NCBI GenBank assembly: GCA_964483175.1
Contig: CAZAAT010000002.1
Location: 1 to 64,000, forward strand
Direction: 5' to 3'
DNA from: JAAYHC01 sp964483175
GTDB taxonomy: Bacteria > Bacillota > UBA5301
DNA length: 64,000 bases
Shown here: piece after piece, positions 29,287 through 37,690 of the stretch
Position numbering within the stretch: position 1 is the stretch's first letter
Layout of the letters: the number at the start of each line of letters is the position of its first letter
The notes under the pieces: model-generated
Told to the model about the DNA's origin: nothing
Databases searched by the model: none
Seen by the model: the letters and a program-made list of their open reading frames with translations, nothing else
Program-made: the position numbers and the translations under genes

Positions 29287-30339
29287 ATGACTAATCAGCG
29301 AAATATCGATCTGCGCAGCGACACAGTTACCGTTCCAACCCCGCAAATGCGGGAGGCAATGGTCAAAGCAGCCGTTGGCGATGATGTCTACGGCGAGGAT
29401 CCAACCGTCAATGAGCTCGAAGCCCGAGCGGCTGAACTAATGGGCAAAGAAGCAGGCCTTTTCCTCCCCAGCGGAGTGATGGCGAATCAAGTGGCGATAT
29501 TGGCCCATACTGATCGCGGTGATGAAGTAATCGTAGACTCACAGTCACATATCTTTCATTATGAACTAGCTACCCCGGCGGTAGCTGGCGGGGTACAACT
29601 TTACCCGGTACCTGATTTACATTCTCCCGAGGCGCTCGTCCAAATCCAGGAGGCTATTCGCCCGAAAAGTTTTCTCTTTCCACAGACCAAATTGCTCTGT
29701 TTAGAAAACAGCCACAACCGGCAGGGCGGCACCGTTACCCCGCCCGAGCTGATGCAAACCATTTATACCACAGTTCATAATCAAGGCATATTTGTCCACC
29801 TCGATGGCGCCCGGATTTTTAATGCGGCCGTTAGTCTAGGCGTTCCAGCCCTGGAAATCGCGCGCTGGACAGACTCGGTGATGTTTTGCCTATCCAAAGG
29901 ACTAGCCGCCCCCGTCGGTTCGGTACTCACCGGCCGCCGCCAATTTATTGACCGAGCCCGTAAGTACCGTAAATTGCTGGGTGGGGGAATGCGCCAAGCC
30001 GGTATTTTGGCCGCCGCCGGGCTAGTGGCGCTCGATACAATGATCGATCGCTTGGCCGAGGATCATGCCAACGCTAAACACCTAGCCGAAGGCCTCACCC
30101 AAATCCCCGGCATCACTCTGGATCTGAATACGGTCCAGACCAATATTGTGCTTTGCGACATTAAAAAGACCGGATTGAATCCAAACGAATTCATCTCCGG
30201 CCTCAAAGATAATGGCGTATTAGCAAATAGTTTCGGAGGTAATCTCATCCGGTTTATCGCGCACAAAGATGTTAATCGCGCCGATATTGATCTAGCCCTG
30301 GATGCGATCCGCTCCCTCGTCGTCAAAGTAGTGCAGTGA
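29287..30339 (+). CDS. ltaE: Low-specificity L-threonine aldolase
   Basis: 350 residues, usual length. It opens with [19 protein letters not shown] and has [18 protein letters not shown], the [10 protein letters not shown] segment, [15 protein letters not shown] and the PLP-binding [13 protein letters not shown] with the Schiff-base Lys near residue 203. The family cleaves threonine or allo-threonine to glycine and acetaldehyde. AAAGGTGG lies about nine bases upstream of the ATG. It is alone on the plus strand, divergent from the GGDEF gene across 148 bases and convergent with lpd with one base between stop codons. Confidence 0.93.
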   Translation: MTNQRNIDLRSDTVTVPTPQMREAMVKAAVGDDVYGEDPTVNELEARAAELMGKEAGLFLPSGVMANQVAILAHTDRGDEVIVDSQSHIFHYELATPAVAGGVQLYPVPDLHSPEALVQIQEAIRPKSFLFPQTKLLCLENSHNRQGGTVTPPELMQTIYTTVHNQGIFVHLDGARIFNAAVSLGVPALEIARWTDSVMFCLSKGLAAPVGSVLTGRRQFIDRARKYRKLLGGGMRQAGILAAAGLVALDTMIDRLAEDHANAKHLAEGLTQIPGITLDLNTVQTNIVLCDIKKTGLNPNEFISGLKDNGVLANSFGGNLIRFIAHKDVNRADIDLALDAIRSLVVKVVQ

Positions 30340-30340
30340 G

Positions 30341-31720
30341 TTAATTATCAAGCAACACAGCCAGTGCTTCGGCGGTAGTTTCCCCCAAGGTCGGGTGGGC
30401 TCTGATCACCTCAGCCCACCTGGCTATCGGAATGCCCTGGGCCAGTGCCAGTACTGCCTCTGGCAGCAAGTCTGATGCATGCGGACCCAGGATATGTACC
30501 CCAAGCGGCTGCCCCTCGCGGGTAGCGACAATTTTGACCAAACCCCGATTATCATCGGCGGCCAGTGCTTTGCCATTGGCTGTAAACTGCTGCAATCCAA
30601 CAATCGGGTCGAGCCCCTGCTCTCTAGCCTGCTCTTCGGTAAGCCCAACCGCGGCCGCCTCGGGGCTGGTAAAAACCACGCTCGGCACTGCCGAGTAATC
30701 CATGGCTACAGCTTCGCCGCTCAGATGGCGAACCACGATCTCGGCCTGTTTAGAAGCAACGTGGGCCAATTTGTAGGGCTGATCGGTCACGTCGCCGATG
30801 GCGTAAACCCCCGGTATATTGGTTCGCAGATAATCATCGACGATGACTTCACCCCGCTGGTTAACTGCCACGCCCACCGTTTCCAAACCAAGATTGCCCG
30901 AATTGGCAGCCCGGCCAACGGAGATCAAGACCTTTTCCCCTTCATACCGGCCATCCGCGGTAACGATTAAGCCTCTACCATTCTCCGACCGGACAGACTC
31001 TACCGTTACTCCGGTCTTGATGGTAATCCCCTGTCTTTTCAGGTAACTCTTAAGGCGCTTGGTTATATCAGCGTCCAACATCGGTAATATTTCAGGCATC
31101 GCCTCTAAAATGGTAACCTTCGAACCCAAAGCTGCAAAAACCCCGGCCAACTCACAACCGATATACCCACCGCCGATAACCACCAAAGACTGCGGTATGG
31201 TTCGCAGATTAAGCAAGTCATCACTGGTTAAAATGGCCTCACCATCGACAAGCCAACCAGGAAAGACCCGAGGCCGCGATCCGGTGGCCAAAATAATATT
31301 TCGGGCTTGATATTCGGAAACTTGTCCTTCGGGGTCGGTAACCGCTACCGTGGACGCTGATCGCAGTGTGGCCCGTCCGCTGACGAGCGTTACCCCTTGC
31401 TTGGCGAATAATCCATGGATCCCTTTGCGCAAACGCGAGGTGACACTCCCTACAAACGTCCAAATACCCTCAGAATCTAGGGTTGCACCCGACACTTTGA
31501 TCCCTAATTTATCGGCCGCTAAGATGCTCTGATATCTTTCGGCTACGCCAACCATGGCTTTGGTCGGAATGCACCCGCGGTTAAGGCAGGTCCCCCCAAC
31601 CTCCCCTTCCTCGACAACACAGACCGACAGACCTTTAGCAGCGGCTTTTAAAGCAGCGACATATCCTCCAGGTCCTGCTCCGATAACTAGTAGATCAAAA
31701 GAGTTTACACTGGTAGGCAC
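30341..31720 (-). CDS. lpd: Dihydrolipoyl dehydrogenase-like flavoprotein disulfide reductase
   Basis: 459 residues. N-terminal FAD motif LLVIGAGPGGYVAALKAA at 9-26, redox-active GGTCLNRGCIPTKAM near 42 with both Cys, NAD-binding VVIGGGYIGCELAGVFAALG near 180, AIGDVTDQPYKLAHVA near 310 and the C-terminal HAHPTLGE-type end (IRAHPTLGETTAEAL) with the catalytic His-Glu pair. It would oxidise dihydrolipoamide or a related dithiol with NAD. No E1, E2 or glycine-cleavage genes lie beside it; a stand-alone role or a partner elsewhere is likely. The GTG start overlaps the end of the fur-like gene, so the two are co-transcribed. Confidence 0.9.
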   Translation of the reverse strand: MPTSVNSFDLLVIGAGPGGYVAALKAAAKGLSVCVVEEGEVGGTCLNRGCIPTKAMVGVAERYQSILAADKLGIKVSGATLDSEGIWTFVGSVTSRLRKGIHGLFAKQGVTLVSGRATLRSASTVAVTDPEGQVSEYQARNIILATGSRPRVFPGWLVDGEAILTSDDLLNLRTIPQSLVVIGGGYIGCELAGVFAALGSKVTILEAMPEILPMLDADITKRLKSYLKRQGITIKTGVTVESVRSENGRGLIVTADGRYEGEKVLISVGRAANSGNLGLETVGVAVNQRGEVIVDDYLRTNIPGVYAIGDVTDQPYKLAHVASKQAEIVVRHLSGEAVAMDYSAVPSVVFTSPEAAAVGLTEEQAREQGLDPIVGLQQFTANGKALAADDNRGLVKIVATREGQPLGVHILGPHASDLLPEAVLALAQGIPIARWAEVIRAHPTLGETTAEALAVLLDN

Positions 31721-31722
31721 CC

Positions 31723-32178
31723 TTACTTACTCTCCCCTCTCCGGCAGCGATGACAATAGCCATAAAACTTGACCTGATGGTCCAGAATATCAAACTCATA
31801 TTCGTCCCCGATCGCCCGTTCGAGCCGTTCTAACAAATCCTCATTTACTTCGGCCACATCACCACACTTGATGCAGATCAAATGATGGTGGGCATGTTTG
31901 CCGTGCTGGCTGAGCTCATAGCGATTTTTCCCGTCACCGAAATGAACCCGTTCGATGATCCCCATTTTGGCAAAGAGCTCTAACGTCCGGTAAACCGTGG
32001 CCAAGCCAAGCTCTGGAAACTGAGCACTAACCAGATGGTAAATATCCTCAGCGCTTAAATGCTCTCCTTCATGGTCACAGAAGATCTGCATTATCAGCAG
32101 CCTTTGGGGGGTTACCCGATAGCTCTTAGCGGTCAGTTTCTCCTGCAGAAATTGGAGTCTTTCATGCAAGCGAATCAT
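31723..32178 (-). CDS. Fur-family metal/peroxide-responsive repressor
   Basis: 151 residues. The winged-helix part has YRVTPQRLLIMQIFCDHEGEHLSAEDIY and LGLATVYRTLELFAKMGII; the metal-binding part has HGKHAHHHLICIKCGDVAEV and a C-terminal CHRC that completes two Cys pairs of the structural zinc site. Whether it responds to iron (Fur), zinc (Zur) or peroxide (PerR) cannot be told from sequence alone. It sits upstream of lpd and downstream of resA by 18 bases, in one run of minus-strand genes. Control of neighbouring redox genes is plausible but not shown; no Fur box was identified. Confidence 0.9.
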   Translation of the reverse strand: MIRLHERLQFLQEKLTAKSYRVTPQRLLIMQIFCDHEGEHLSAEDIYHLVSAQFPELGLATVYRTLELFAKMGIIERVHFGDGKNRYELSQHGKHAHHHLICIKCGDVAEVNEDLLERLERAIGDEYEFDILDHQVKFYGYCHRCRRGESK

Positions 32179-32196
32179 CCTCCTTGGGTGGGCTGA

Positions 32197-32763
32197 TTAA
32201 TTCACCACCTGCTTAACCAGTGCTTCAAGCAAAGAGGCGGAGATGGCCCCTACCCTTTTGGTTATAATTTTACCGTCCGGGCCAATAATGAAGGTTGCCG
32301 GTATCCCTTGCACAAGGTAACTAGCGGCGGCACTGCCATCAACATCAGTAAGGGTCGGCAGCGAGTACCCATTAGCCTGCATGAATTGCTTGACCACAGT
32401 CGGCTGCTCTCTTACGTTAACCAGCAAGAAGGTGGCATCTTTACCCTCACGTTGAAAACGCAGATGCATTCGGTTAAAATCCGGCAGCTCCGAACGGCAC
32501 GGTTCACACCAGGTCGCAAAGAAGTTTAGGAAAACCACCTTGCCACGCAAATCACTCAGGCGAACCTTTTTACCCGTCAAATCCTGGAGGGCGAAATCAG
32601 GGGCTAATGACCCCTCAAAAGGAGCAGCCACGTCACTATTAGCCGAATAGTTGACCGACTGTTGCCTGACCCCGTAATAATAAAGTCCTCCGGCGACAAG
32701 AGCGATCAAAACAACGATGATGATTGGAAAAAACTGGCCCTTTGTTCTGTTTTCGGCAGACAC
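32197..32763 (-). CDS. resA: Thioredoxin-like thiol-disulfide oxidoreductase, ResA type
   Basis: 188 residues. One N-terminal transmembrane segment (about 11-30) anchors an extracytoplasmic thioredoxin domain. The active site is WCEPC with Cys86 and Cys89, in LNFFATWCEPCRSELPDF; the cis-Pro segment GIPATFIIGPDG is near 160. ResA-like proteins reduce disulfides in apo-cytochrome c or in spore-cortex proteins (StoA) and receive electrons from CcdA, which is encoded just upstream. In a spore-former both roles are possible. The GTG start has AAAGGATGA upstream. Confidence 0.88.
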   Translation of the reverse strand: MSAENRTKGQFFPIIIVVLIALVAGGLYYYGVRQQSVNYSANSDVAAPFEGSLAPDFALQDLTGKKVRLSDLRGKVVFLNFFATWCEPCRSELPDFNRMHLRFQREGKDATFLLVNVREQPTVVKQFMQANGYSLPTLTDVDGSAAASYLVQGIPATFIIGPDGKIITKRVGAISASLLEALVKQVVN

Positions 32764-32818
32764 CTAAGTTCATCCTTTCTTTTTGCAAACTTTTTATGAG
32801 AAAAATGTTAATTCTGCA

Positions 32819-33532
32819 TTAACTCCAGCTTGCGAGGGTTGAAAAGAGATTAAAATAAACTAGTAAACCTAGGATTACTAACAACACGCCTGTAAAGACC
32901 TTAATCACACCAAGATACTTCTGTAGTAGGGGAAGATAATATTTACCAAAACGATCTAAAGTCAAGGCAATAGTCAAAAATGGCATGGCCAGCCCTAGCG
33001 AATACGAAGTTAGGAGCCAGATACCGGCTGCAAGGGTAGTCCGGGTAGAAGCATAGGCCAAGATTGAACCCAAGACAGGGCCGATACACGGAGTCCAGCC
33101 AAAACCGAAAGCCAATCCGAGCGAGAATGATTTCATAAGCTCAGTGGAAAAGGTCTGTCCCTTGGCCTGTGCTTGAAGGCCGGGACGCCATTCACGCTGA
33201 AACAAACTGATTTTGAAAACTCCTAATGTCTGGAAACCAAAGAGAACAATCACCACACCGGCAACTTTCCGGATGATCGCCTGATTGACAAGTAAAAACC
33301 GCCCTAGGTATGTAGCTGAGGCACCTAACAAGATGAAAATCAAGGAAAATCCGCTGATAAAACCAAGGGCGTTCTTAAAGAGCCGCCAGTTAAAGGTGGG
33401 CGCTTGACTCGATCGATTGACCCCTCCGGCTAAATAAGTGATATACACCGGGACCAATGGCAGAACACAGGGAGATAGAAATGATACTAACCCGGCGACA
33501 AACGCTACCAGCGTAGAAATATTAGACTCCAT
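32819..33532 (-). CDS. ccdA: Cytochrome c biogenesis protein CcdA (thiol-reductant membrane transporter)
   Basis: 237 residues with six predicted transmembrane segments. The two conserved Cys are in FLSPCVLPLVPVYITYLAGG near residue 22 and GWTPCIGPVLGSILAYAS near 145. CcdA passes reducing power from cytosolic thioredoxin to extracytoplasmic partners such as ResA, which is encoded 55 bases downstream. It follows alr by 24 bases. Nothing appears truncated. Confidence 0.92.
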   Translation of the reverse strand: MESNISTLVAFVAGLVSFLSPCVLPLVPVYITYLAGGVNRSSQAPTFNWRLFKNALGFISGFSLIFILLGASATYLGRFLLVNQAIIRKVAGVVIVLFGFQTLGVFKISLFQREWRPGLQAQAKGQTFSTELMKSFSLGLAFGFGWTPCIGPVLGSILAYASTRTTLAAGIWLLTSYSLGLAMPFLTIALTLDRFGKYYLPLLQKYLGVIKVFTGVLLVILGLLVYFNLFSTLASWS

Positions 33533-33556
33533 AACTCTCCTCCACCCACAGTACCT

Positions 33557-34741
33557 TTAATCATCGAAGTAAGAGATTTGGACCACTTTTTCGGCCGAGA
33601 TTGCTCTGCCATTTTTGATGTAAACGCGGGGTATGCGCGGGCCGATATTGCAGATGATCTCGTAGTTAACTGTCCCCATGTGGGTGGCGACCTCCTCAGC
33701 AGAGATATATTCGTCACCTTGACGGCCAATGAGAACAACCTCATCCCCCAGCATGGCTTCGACATCCGGCGGAACCTCAATCATGAACTGATCCATACAA
33801 ATTCGACCGACGATCGGAACACGCCTGCCGGCCAATAGTACTTCTGCCTTAGCGCTTAATAGCCGTGACCACCCATCAGCATACCCTAGCGGCACCCCAG
33901 CAATCGTCATCGCCTCATTCGCTCGGAACGAACGCCCGTAACTAACATAACTTCCCGCGGATATTTTCTTCACAAAAATCAACCGGGCTTTCAGCGATAG
34001 AACGGGTCTCAATTTGAGCTCTCGGTGAACCTCCTCTGATGGATAAAGACCATATAAAATAATGCCAGGTCGGACCAGATTCTCTCCAAACTCCGGTGTA
34101 TCCAAGATAGCTGCACTATTGGCAGCATGAACCCAGGAAAAGTCGATTCCATGTTCATGTAAGTTTTCTAAAACCCGTTTAAAAGTTTTATATTGGGCAA
34201 TCGTATAGGTTTTATCCTGCTCGTCAGCGCTGGAAAAGTGTGTATAGATCCCGATCAGGTCGAGATTTGGCAGCCGCCGCAGCTTTTCCACAAAAGCGAG
34301 TACATCCTGTGGCAGAATGCCCAGCCGCCCCATGCCTGTATCCACCTTGACTTGCACTTTAGCCACTCTGCCATAGCGACGGCCGGCCAAGGCCAAAGCC
34401 TCAGCCACTTCGAGATCACTTACCCCGCAACTGAACCCGCCGCGAACAACCGCTTCCGCTTGTTCCGGAGGGGGCATACTCATAATGTGGATGGGAGCGG
34501 CAATCCCCGCTCGGCGAAGCTCCTGAGCCTCTTCAACTAGACCGACGCCGAGCCACTTGACCCCATTCTCCAAGGCCACCTTAGCCACTTGTACCGCTCC
34601 ATGCCCATAACCGTTAGCCTTTACTACTGCCATCACCCCGGCAGGCCGGGAGTGTTCAACAACCGTTCTAACATTGTAAGCCAGGTTATCTAAATCAACT
34701 TCTGCCCAGGCAGGGCGCATACCTACTGGCAGCTCAACCAT
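33557..34741 (-). CDS. alr: Alanine racemase
   Basis: 394 residues. The PLP-binding VVKANGYGHGAVQVA puts the Schiff-base Lys at residue 41; AEVDLDNLAYN precedes it, HTHFSSADE-like YTHFSSADEQD is near 165, and the catalytic Tyr lies in SYGRSFRANE near 265, followed by GYADGWSR. It makes D-alanine for peptidoglycan and, in spores, prevents early germination. The ATG at 34741 fits AGGAAGTG upstream better than a GTG three codons earlier. Its start overlaps the end of nnr by eight bases, so the two are translationally coupled. Confidence 0.96.
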   Translation of the reverse strand: MVELPVGMRPAWAEVDLDNLAYNVRTVVEHSRPAGVMAVVKANGYGHGAVQVAKVALENGVKWLGVGLVEEAQELRRAGIAAPIHIMSMPPPEQAEAVVRGGFSCGVSDLEVAEALALAGRRYGRVAKVQVKVDTGMGRLGILPQDVLAFVEKLRRLPNLDLIGIYTHFSSADEQDKTYTIAQYKTFKRVLENLHEHGIDFSWVHAANSAAILDTPEFGENLVRPGIILYGLYPSEEVHRELKLRPVLSLKARLIFVKKISAGSYVSYGRSFRANEAMTIAGVPLGYADGWSRLLSAKAEVLLAGRRVPIVGRICMDQFMIEVPPDVEAMLGDEVVLIGRQGDEYISAEEVATHMGTVNYEIICNIGPRIPRVYIKNGRAISAEKVVQISYFDD

Positions 34742-36359
34742 TACACTCACTTCCTAATCGATTTTGCCAGCACTCTTCGATGGCAAACGGTAAGTAGTCT
34801 AGCAGATCTCCGGCGACCAGTCCAGCCCCTAGCCCAGCTTGCCGGGCTTTCGTTCCCGACAGGCCATGCAGATAAACACCGATGATTGCCGCAGCCTCCG
34901 GGTGAGCTCCCTGAGCGATAAAACCTGCAATAATCCCAGCTAATACATCACCCGTCCCGGCAGTCGCCAACTCCGAACCACCGGTCGTATTAACGTAAAC
35001 CATTCCCGTTGGTGTGGCAATAACAGTGTTAGCCCCTTTAAGAACTACGATACTCTGCCAACGGCGAGCAGCTTCTCTGGCCATCGCAACCCGCGATTTT
35101 TGCACTTCATGCGTACTGATGCCGAGCAAACGAGCTAGCTCAGCGGGGTGTGGTGTCAGCACCGGCGGCACGCTGCTATCCGCAAGGAGAGAACTAAATG
35201 CTTTCCGATCAGTAGCCATGATATTTAACGCATCGGCATCTAATACTAGACTGCCCTGCACTACTGTTAAGAAATCAAGGAGAAAACGCGTCGTCTCCGG
35301 ATAGGTAGAAAGGCCCGGTCCGACCAAGATAGCCTCAAATTCACCCAATGTCTTGATAACTTCATTGGCCTTAGTGGAAATAGAATGTGCTTCAGTTTCA
35401 GGAAGTGGGACGGTCATTACCTCGGTAAGTTTAGTAGCTAAAACACTGTGCAAACTCGCAGGCCCTGCTAGAGTGGACTTGCCGGCGCCTGATCTCAAGA
35501 CCGCCATTGCCGCCAAACATGCTGCCCCAGTAAGCCCCATGCTGCCACCGATGGTAAGTACATGACCAAAACTACCTTTGTGCGCAGAGGCGGGGCGAGG
35601 CGGTAGGAGTGCCGCAACCAATTCGGGTCGTACCCAAACCTGACTAGCAGCAGCCTGGCGAACCAATGAATCCGGAATCCCGATGGTATTTACCGTTAGC
35701 TGACCAATAAAATCGTAGGCTGGATAGGATAATAAACCTAGCTTGGGTCGGCCAAAGGTTATCGTGTGGTCGGCTTTGATACATACCTCGTCGACCTCAC
35801 CGGTATCGGGGTTTACCCCCGTCGGGATATCCAGAGCGACACAAGGACATTCCAAACTATTGATCAGGGTGACCAATTCCCGATAAACCCCGGAAAGCGG
35901 AGATTTGATACCAGTCCCGAGCAGGCCATCCACAACTAGATCAACCGGTAAGCTCTCTTTCAAGGCCGCTGGCCAGTTTGGTTCGCTGCATTCGATTAGC
36001 TTTATCCTCTGTCGGTCTGCTATGGGATGCTTATTTTGAGCCTCGATCATGCGGCTAATCGGTAGTAGAACCTCCGCTGCCAATCCTTGGAGAGACCGGC
36101 TGTCAGCGACAAGGACGATGATCACTCTGCCCCCGGCATTAGCGAGGTATCTGGCTAGAACTAGTGCATCGCCACCATTATTACCTTTCCCAGCACAAAT
36201 CAAAATCCGCCGCCCGTCTACTGACCCGCCAAGAACCCGCTTAACCAGGCCAAATGCGGCCAAGCCAGCGCTTTCCATGAGTGTGCGCGGCTCGAGCCCA
36301 TATTCTAACGAGGCACGCTGCTCGATGTCACGCATCTGCTCAGTGGAGACTAGCTCCAT
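34734..36359 (-). CDS. nnr: Bifunctional NAD(P)H-hydrate epimerase / ADP-dependent dehydratase
   Basis: 541 residues in two parts. Residues 1-225 form the YjeF_N epimerase (LVSTEQMRDIEQRA, CAGKGNNGGDALVLARYL, VDGLLGTGIKSPLSG). Residues about 245-540 form the carbohydrate-kinase-like dehydratase (SFGHVLTIGGSMGLTGAA, ILVGPGLST, LDADALNI and GTGDVLAGIIAGFIAQG). Together they repair damaged hydrated NAD(P)H in the cytosol. The fused form and its place between acpS and alr are common in Bacillota. Start ATG has GAGGAGTAA upstream. Confidence 0.96.
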   Translation of the reverse strand: MELVSTEQMRDIEQRASLEYGLEPRTLMESAGLAAFGLVKRVLGGSVDGRRILICAGKGNNGGDALVLARYLANAGGRVIIVLVADSRSLQGLAAEVLLPISRMIEAQNKHPIADRQRIKLIECSEPNWPAALKESLPVDLVVDGLLGTGIKSPLSGVYRELVTLINSLECPCVALDIPTGVNPDTGEVDEVCIKADHTITFGRPKLGLLSYPAYDFIGQLTVNTIGIPDSLVRQAAASQVWVRPELVAALLPPRPASAHKGSFGHVLTIGGSMGLTGAACLAAMAVLRSGAGKSTLAGPASLHSVLATKLTEVMTVPLPETEAHSISTKANEVIKTLGEFEAILVGPGLSTYPETTRFLLDFLTVVQGSLVLDADALNIMATDRKAFSSLLADSSVPPVLTPHPAELARLLGISTHEVQKSRVAMAREAARRWQSIVVLKGANTVIATPTGMVYVNTTGGSELATAGTGDVLAGIIAGFIAQGAHPEAAAIIGVYLHGLSGTKARQAGLGAGLVAGDLLDYLPFAIEECWQNRLGSECNG

Positions 36360-36364
36360 TACCG

Positions 36365-36748
36365 TTACTCCTCCTCACCACCCGCATTCACAGCCAAGGC
36401 CATAGCGATTGCATACTCTCGGCTATGTGAAATCGTGATGGTAAAAGATACTCCCGCTTGGCGAGCCAGCTCTGCCGCTAGACCATGCAAGCGAACCTTA
36501 GGTGCCCTGCCGTCTTTGACTATTTCAATCTCTTGAAAAGAGGGCGAACTGCCAGAACCAGGAAATGCCTTAATTACAGCCTCCTTAGCTGCAAATCGCG
36601 CAGCCAAACATGGCCAGGGGTTAGTACGTTTGTGGCAATAATTTAGCTCAGCGGTAGTGAAAATCCGACCGAGAAAACGCTGATTTTGCTCTGCTGCCGC
36701 TTTAATCCGGTCAATTTCGATGATGTCGACTCCGGTACCTTGCACCAA
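36365..36748 (-). CDS. acpS: Holo-[acyl-carrier-protein] synthase
   Basis: 127 residues, typical. GTGVDIIEIDRI at the N terminus and RFAAKEAVIKAFPG near 50 carry the metal-binding Asp and Glu of the AcpS 4'-phosphopantetheinyl transferase. It activates ACP for fatty-acid synthesis. The start is TTG at 36748 (a GTG follows directly); the ribosome binding site GGAGGTTGGG lies in the end of cheR, three bases away. It is followed by nnr after five bases. Confidence 0.93.
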   Translation of the reverse strand: MVQGTGVDIIEIDRIKAAAEQNQRFLGRIFTTAELNYCHKRTNPWPCLAARFAAKEAVIKAFPGSGSSPSFQEIEIVKDGRAPKVRLHGLAAELARQAGVSFTITISHSREYAIAMALAVNAGGEEE

Positions 36749-36751
36749 TGG

Positions 36752-37561
36752 CTACCCAACCTCCGGCCGCTGATAAAAAGCAGTGTCTAGCGAGTTGAAA
36801 CCATATTCTTTATACCGCAAAAGGGGCTCTGTCCCGCCAACCATTAGCATACCCCCCGGCCTGAGAGCAGCGAAGAATTTTTGATATAAGATATGCTTAG
36901 CCTCTTCGGTAAAGTAGATAACCACGTTACGACAGAGAATTAGATCAAGATCTTTTTCAAAAGGATCGGTTAACAGATTGTGGCGCCGAAACTTTATCAA
37001 GCGTTTCACCTCGGGTTTGACCGCATATTTGTCATTGCCGAGAGGGGTGAAATACTTGGTCAGCCGGGACGGTGTGACATGTCTCAGCTGCTGGATGGTG
37101 TATTCTCCCTGTTGTGCCTGGCCCAAAACAACTTTATCAACATCGGTCGCTAAAACCTGATGGTTCCCCTGCGGAGCCACCTCAAGCATCATAATCGCCA
37201 AAGAATATGGCTCCGGCCCATTTGAACAACCGGCACTCCACAGCTTCAGGTTCGGGTTTTCTGCCAATAGCATGGGGATGAACCTGGACTCCAAGACCTG
37301 CCAACGCTCTGGGTTACGGAAAAATTCAGAGACATTGATCGTCAACCTCTTGACAAACTGGTCATATTTGGCCGGATCGCTTTTTAAGAGTCGTACATAC
37401 TCCGCGTACGACTCGACCCCAACAAGATCCATGAGTCCGTTAATTCTGCGGCGCATCTGCTTTTCTTTATAATTACGAAGATCAAGGCCTGTTAAACTTA
37501 AGATATCAGTAATAAACTTATCGTAATCTTGGTCTGATCTGCCGCGAACTGGTTCGGTCAT
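36752..37561 (-). CDS. cheR: CheR-type protein-glutamate methyltransferase
   Basis: 269 residues. The N-terminal helical part (KFITDILSLTGLDLRNYKEKQMRRRI) is followed by the SAM-binding GCSNGPEPYSLAIMMLE near 120 and by LILCRNVVIYFTEEA and RPGGMLMVGGTEPL near 215. CheR methylates chemoreceptors. No receptor, cheB or cheA gene lies near it, and it is followed directly by acpS; it may serve a distant chemotaxis cluster. The ATG at 37561 was chosen because AAAGGATG is eight bases upstream; longer starts at 37570 and 37612 are possible. It is divergent from the gerK operon across 129 bases. Confidence 0.9.
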   Translation of the reverse strand: MTEPVRGRSDQDYDKFITDILSLTGLDLRNYKEKQMRRRINGLMDLVGVESYAEYVRLLKSDPAKYDQFVKRLTINVSEFFRNPERWQVLESRFIPMLLAENPNLKLWSAGCSNGPEPYSLAIMMLEVAPQGNHQVLATDVDKVVLGQAQQGEYTIQQLRHVTPSRLTKYFTPLGNDKYAVKPEVKRLIKFRRHNLLTDPFEKDLDLILCRNVVIYFTEEAKHILYQKFFAALRPGGMLMVGGTEPLLRYKEYGFNSLDTAFYQRPEVG

Positions 37562-37690
37562 TACCAACATCCTTTCTCTTATCTGACCTTGCTTGTATTC
37601 TCTGGTTGCCAAGTCTTTCCCTGCCCGGACAAAGCTGTATAAACCAGAGTTTCCTACGGGTATCCTTTATCTGAATAGAAGGGTGGAAAC

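Noticed and set aside
37562..37690. Sigma-G promoter before gerKA
   Set aside because: GTATA and a distant TATCC can be lined up only with several mismatches to the consensus; not enough to call.
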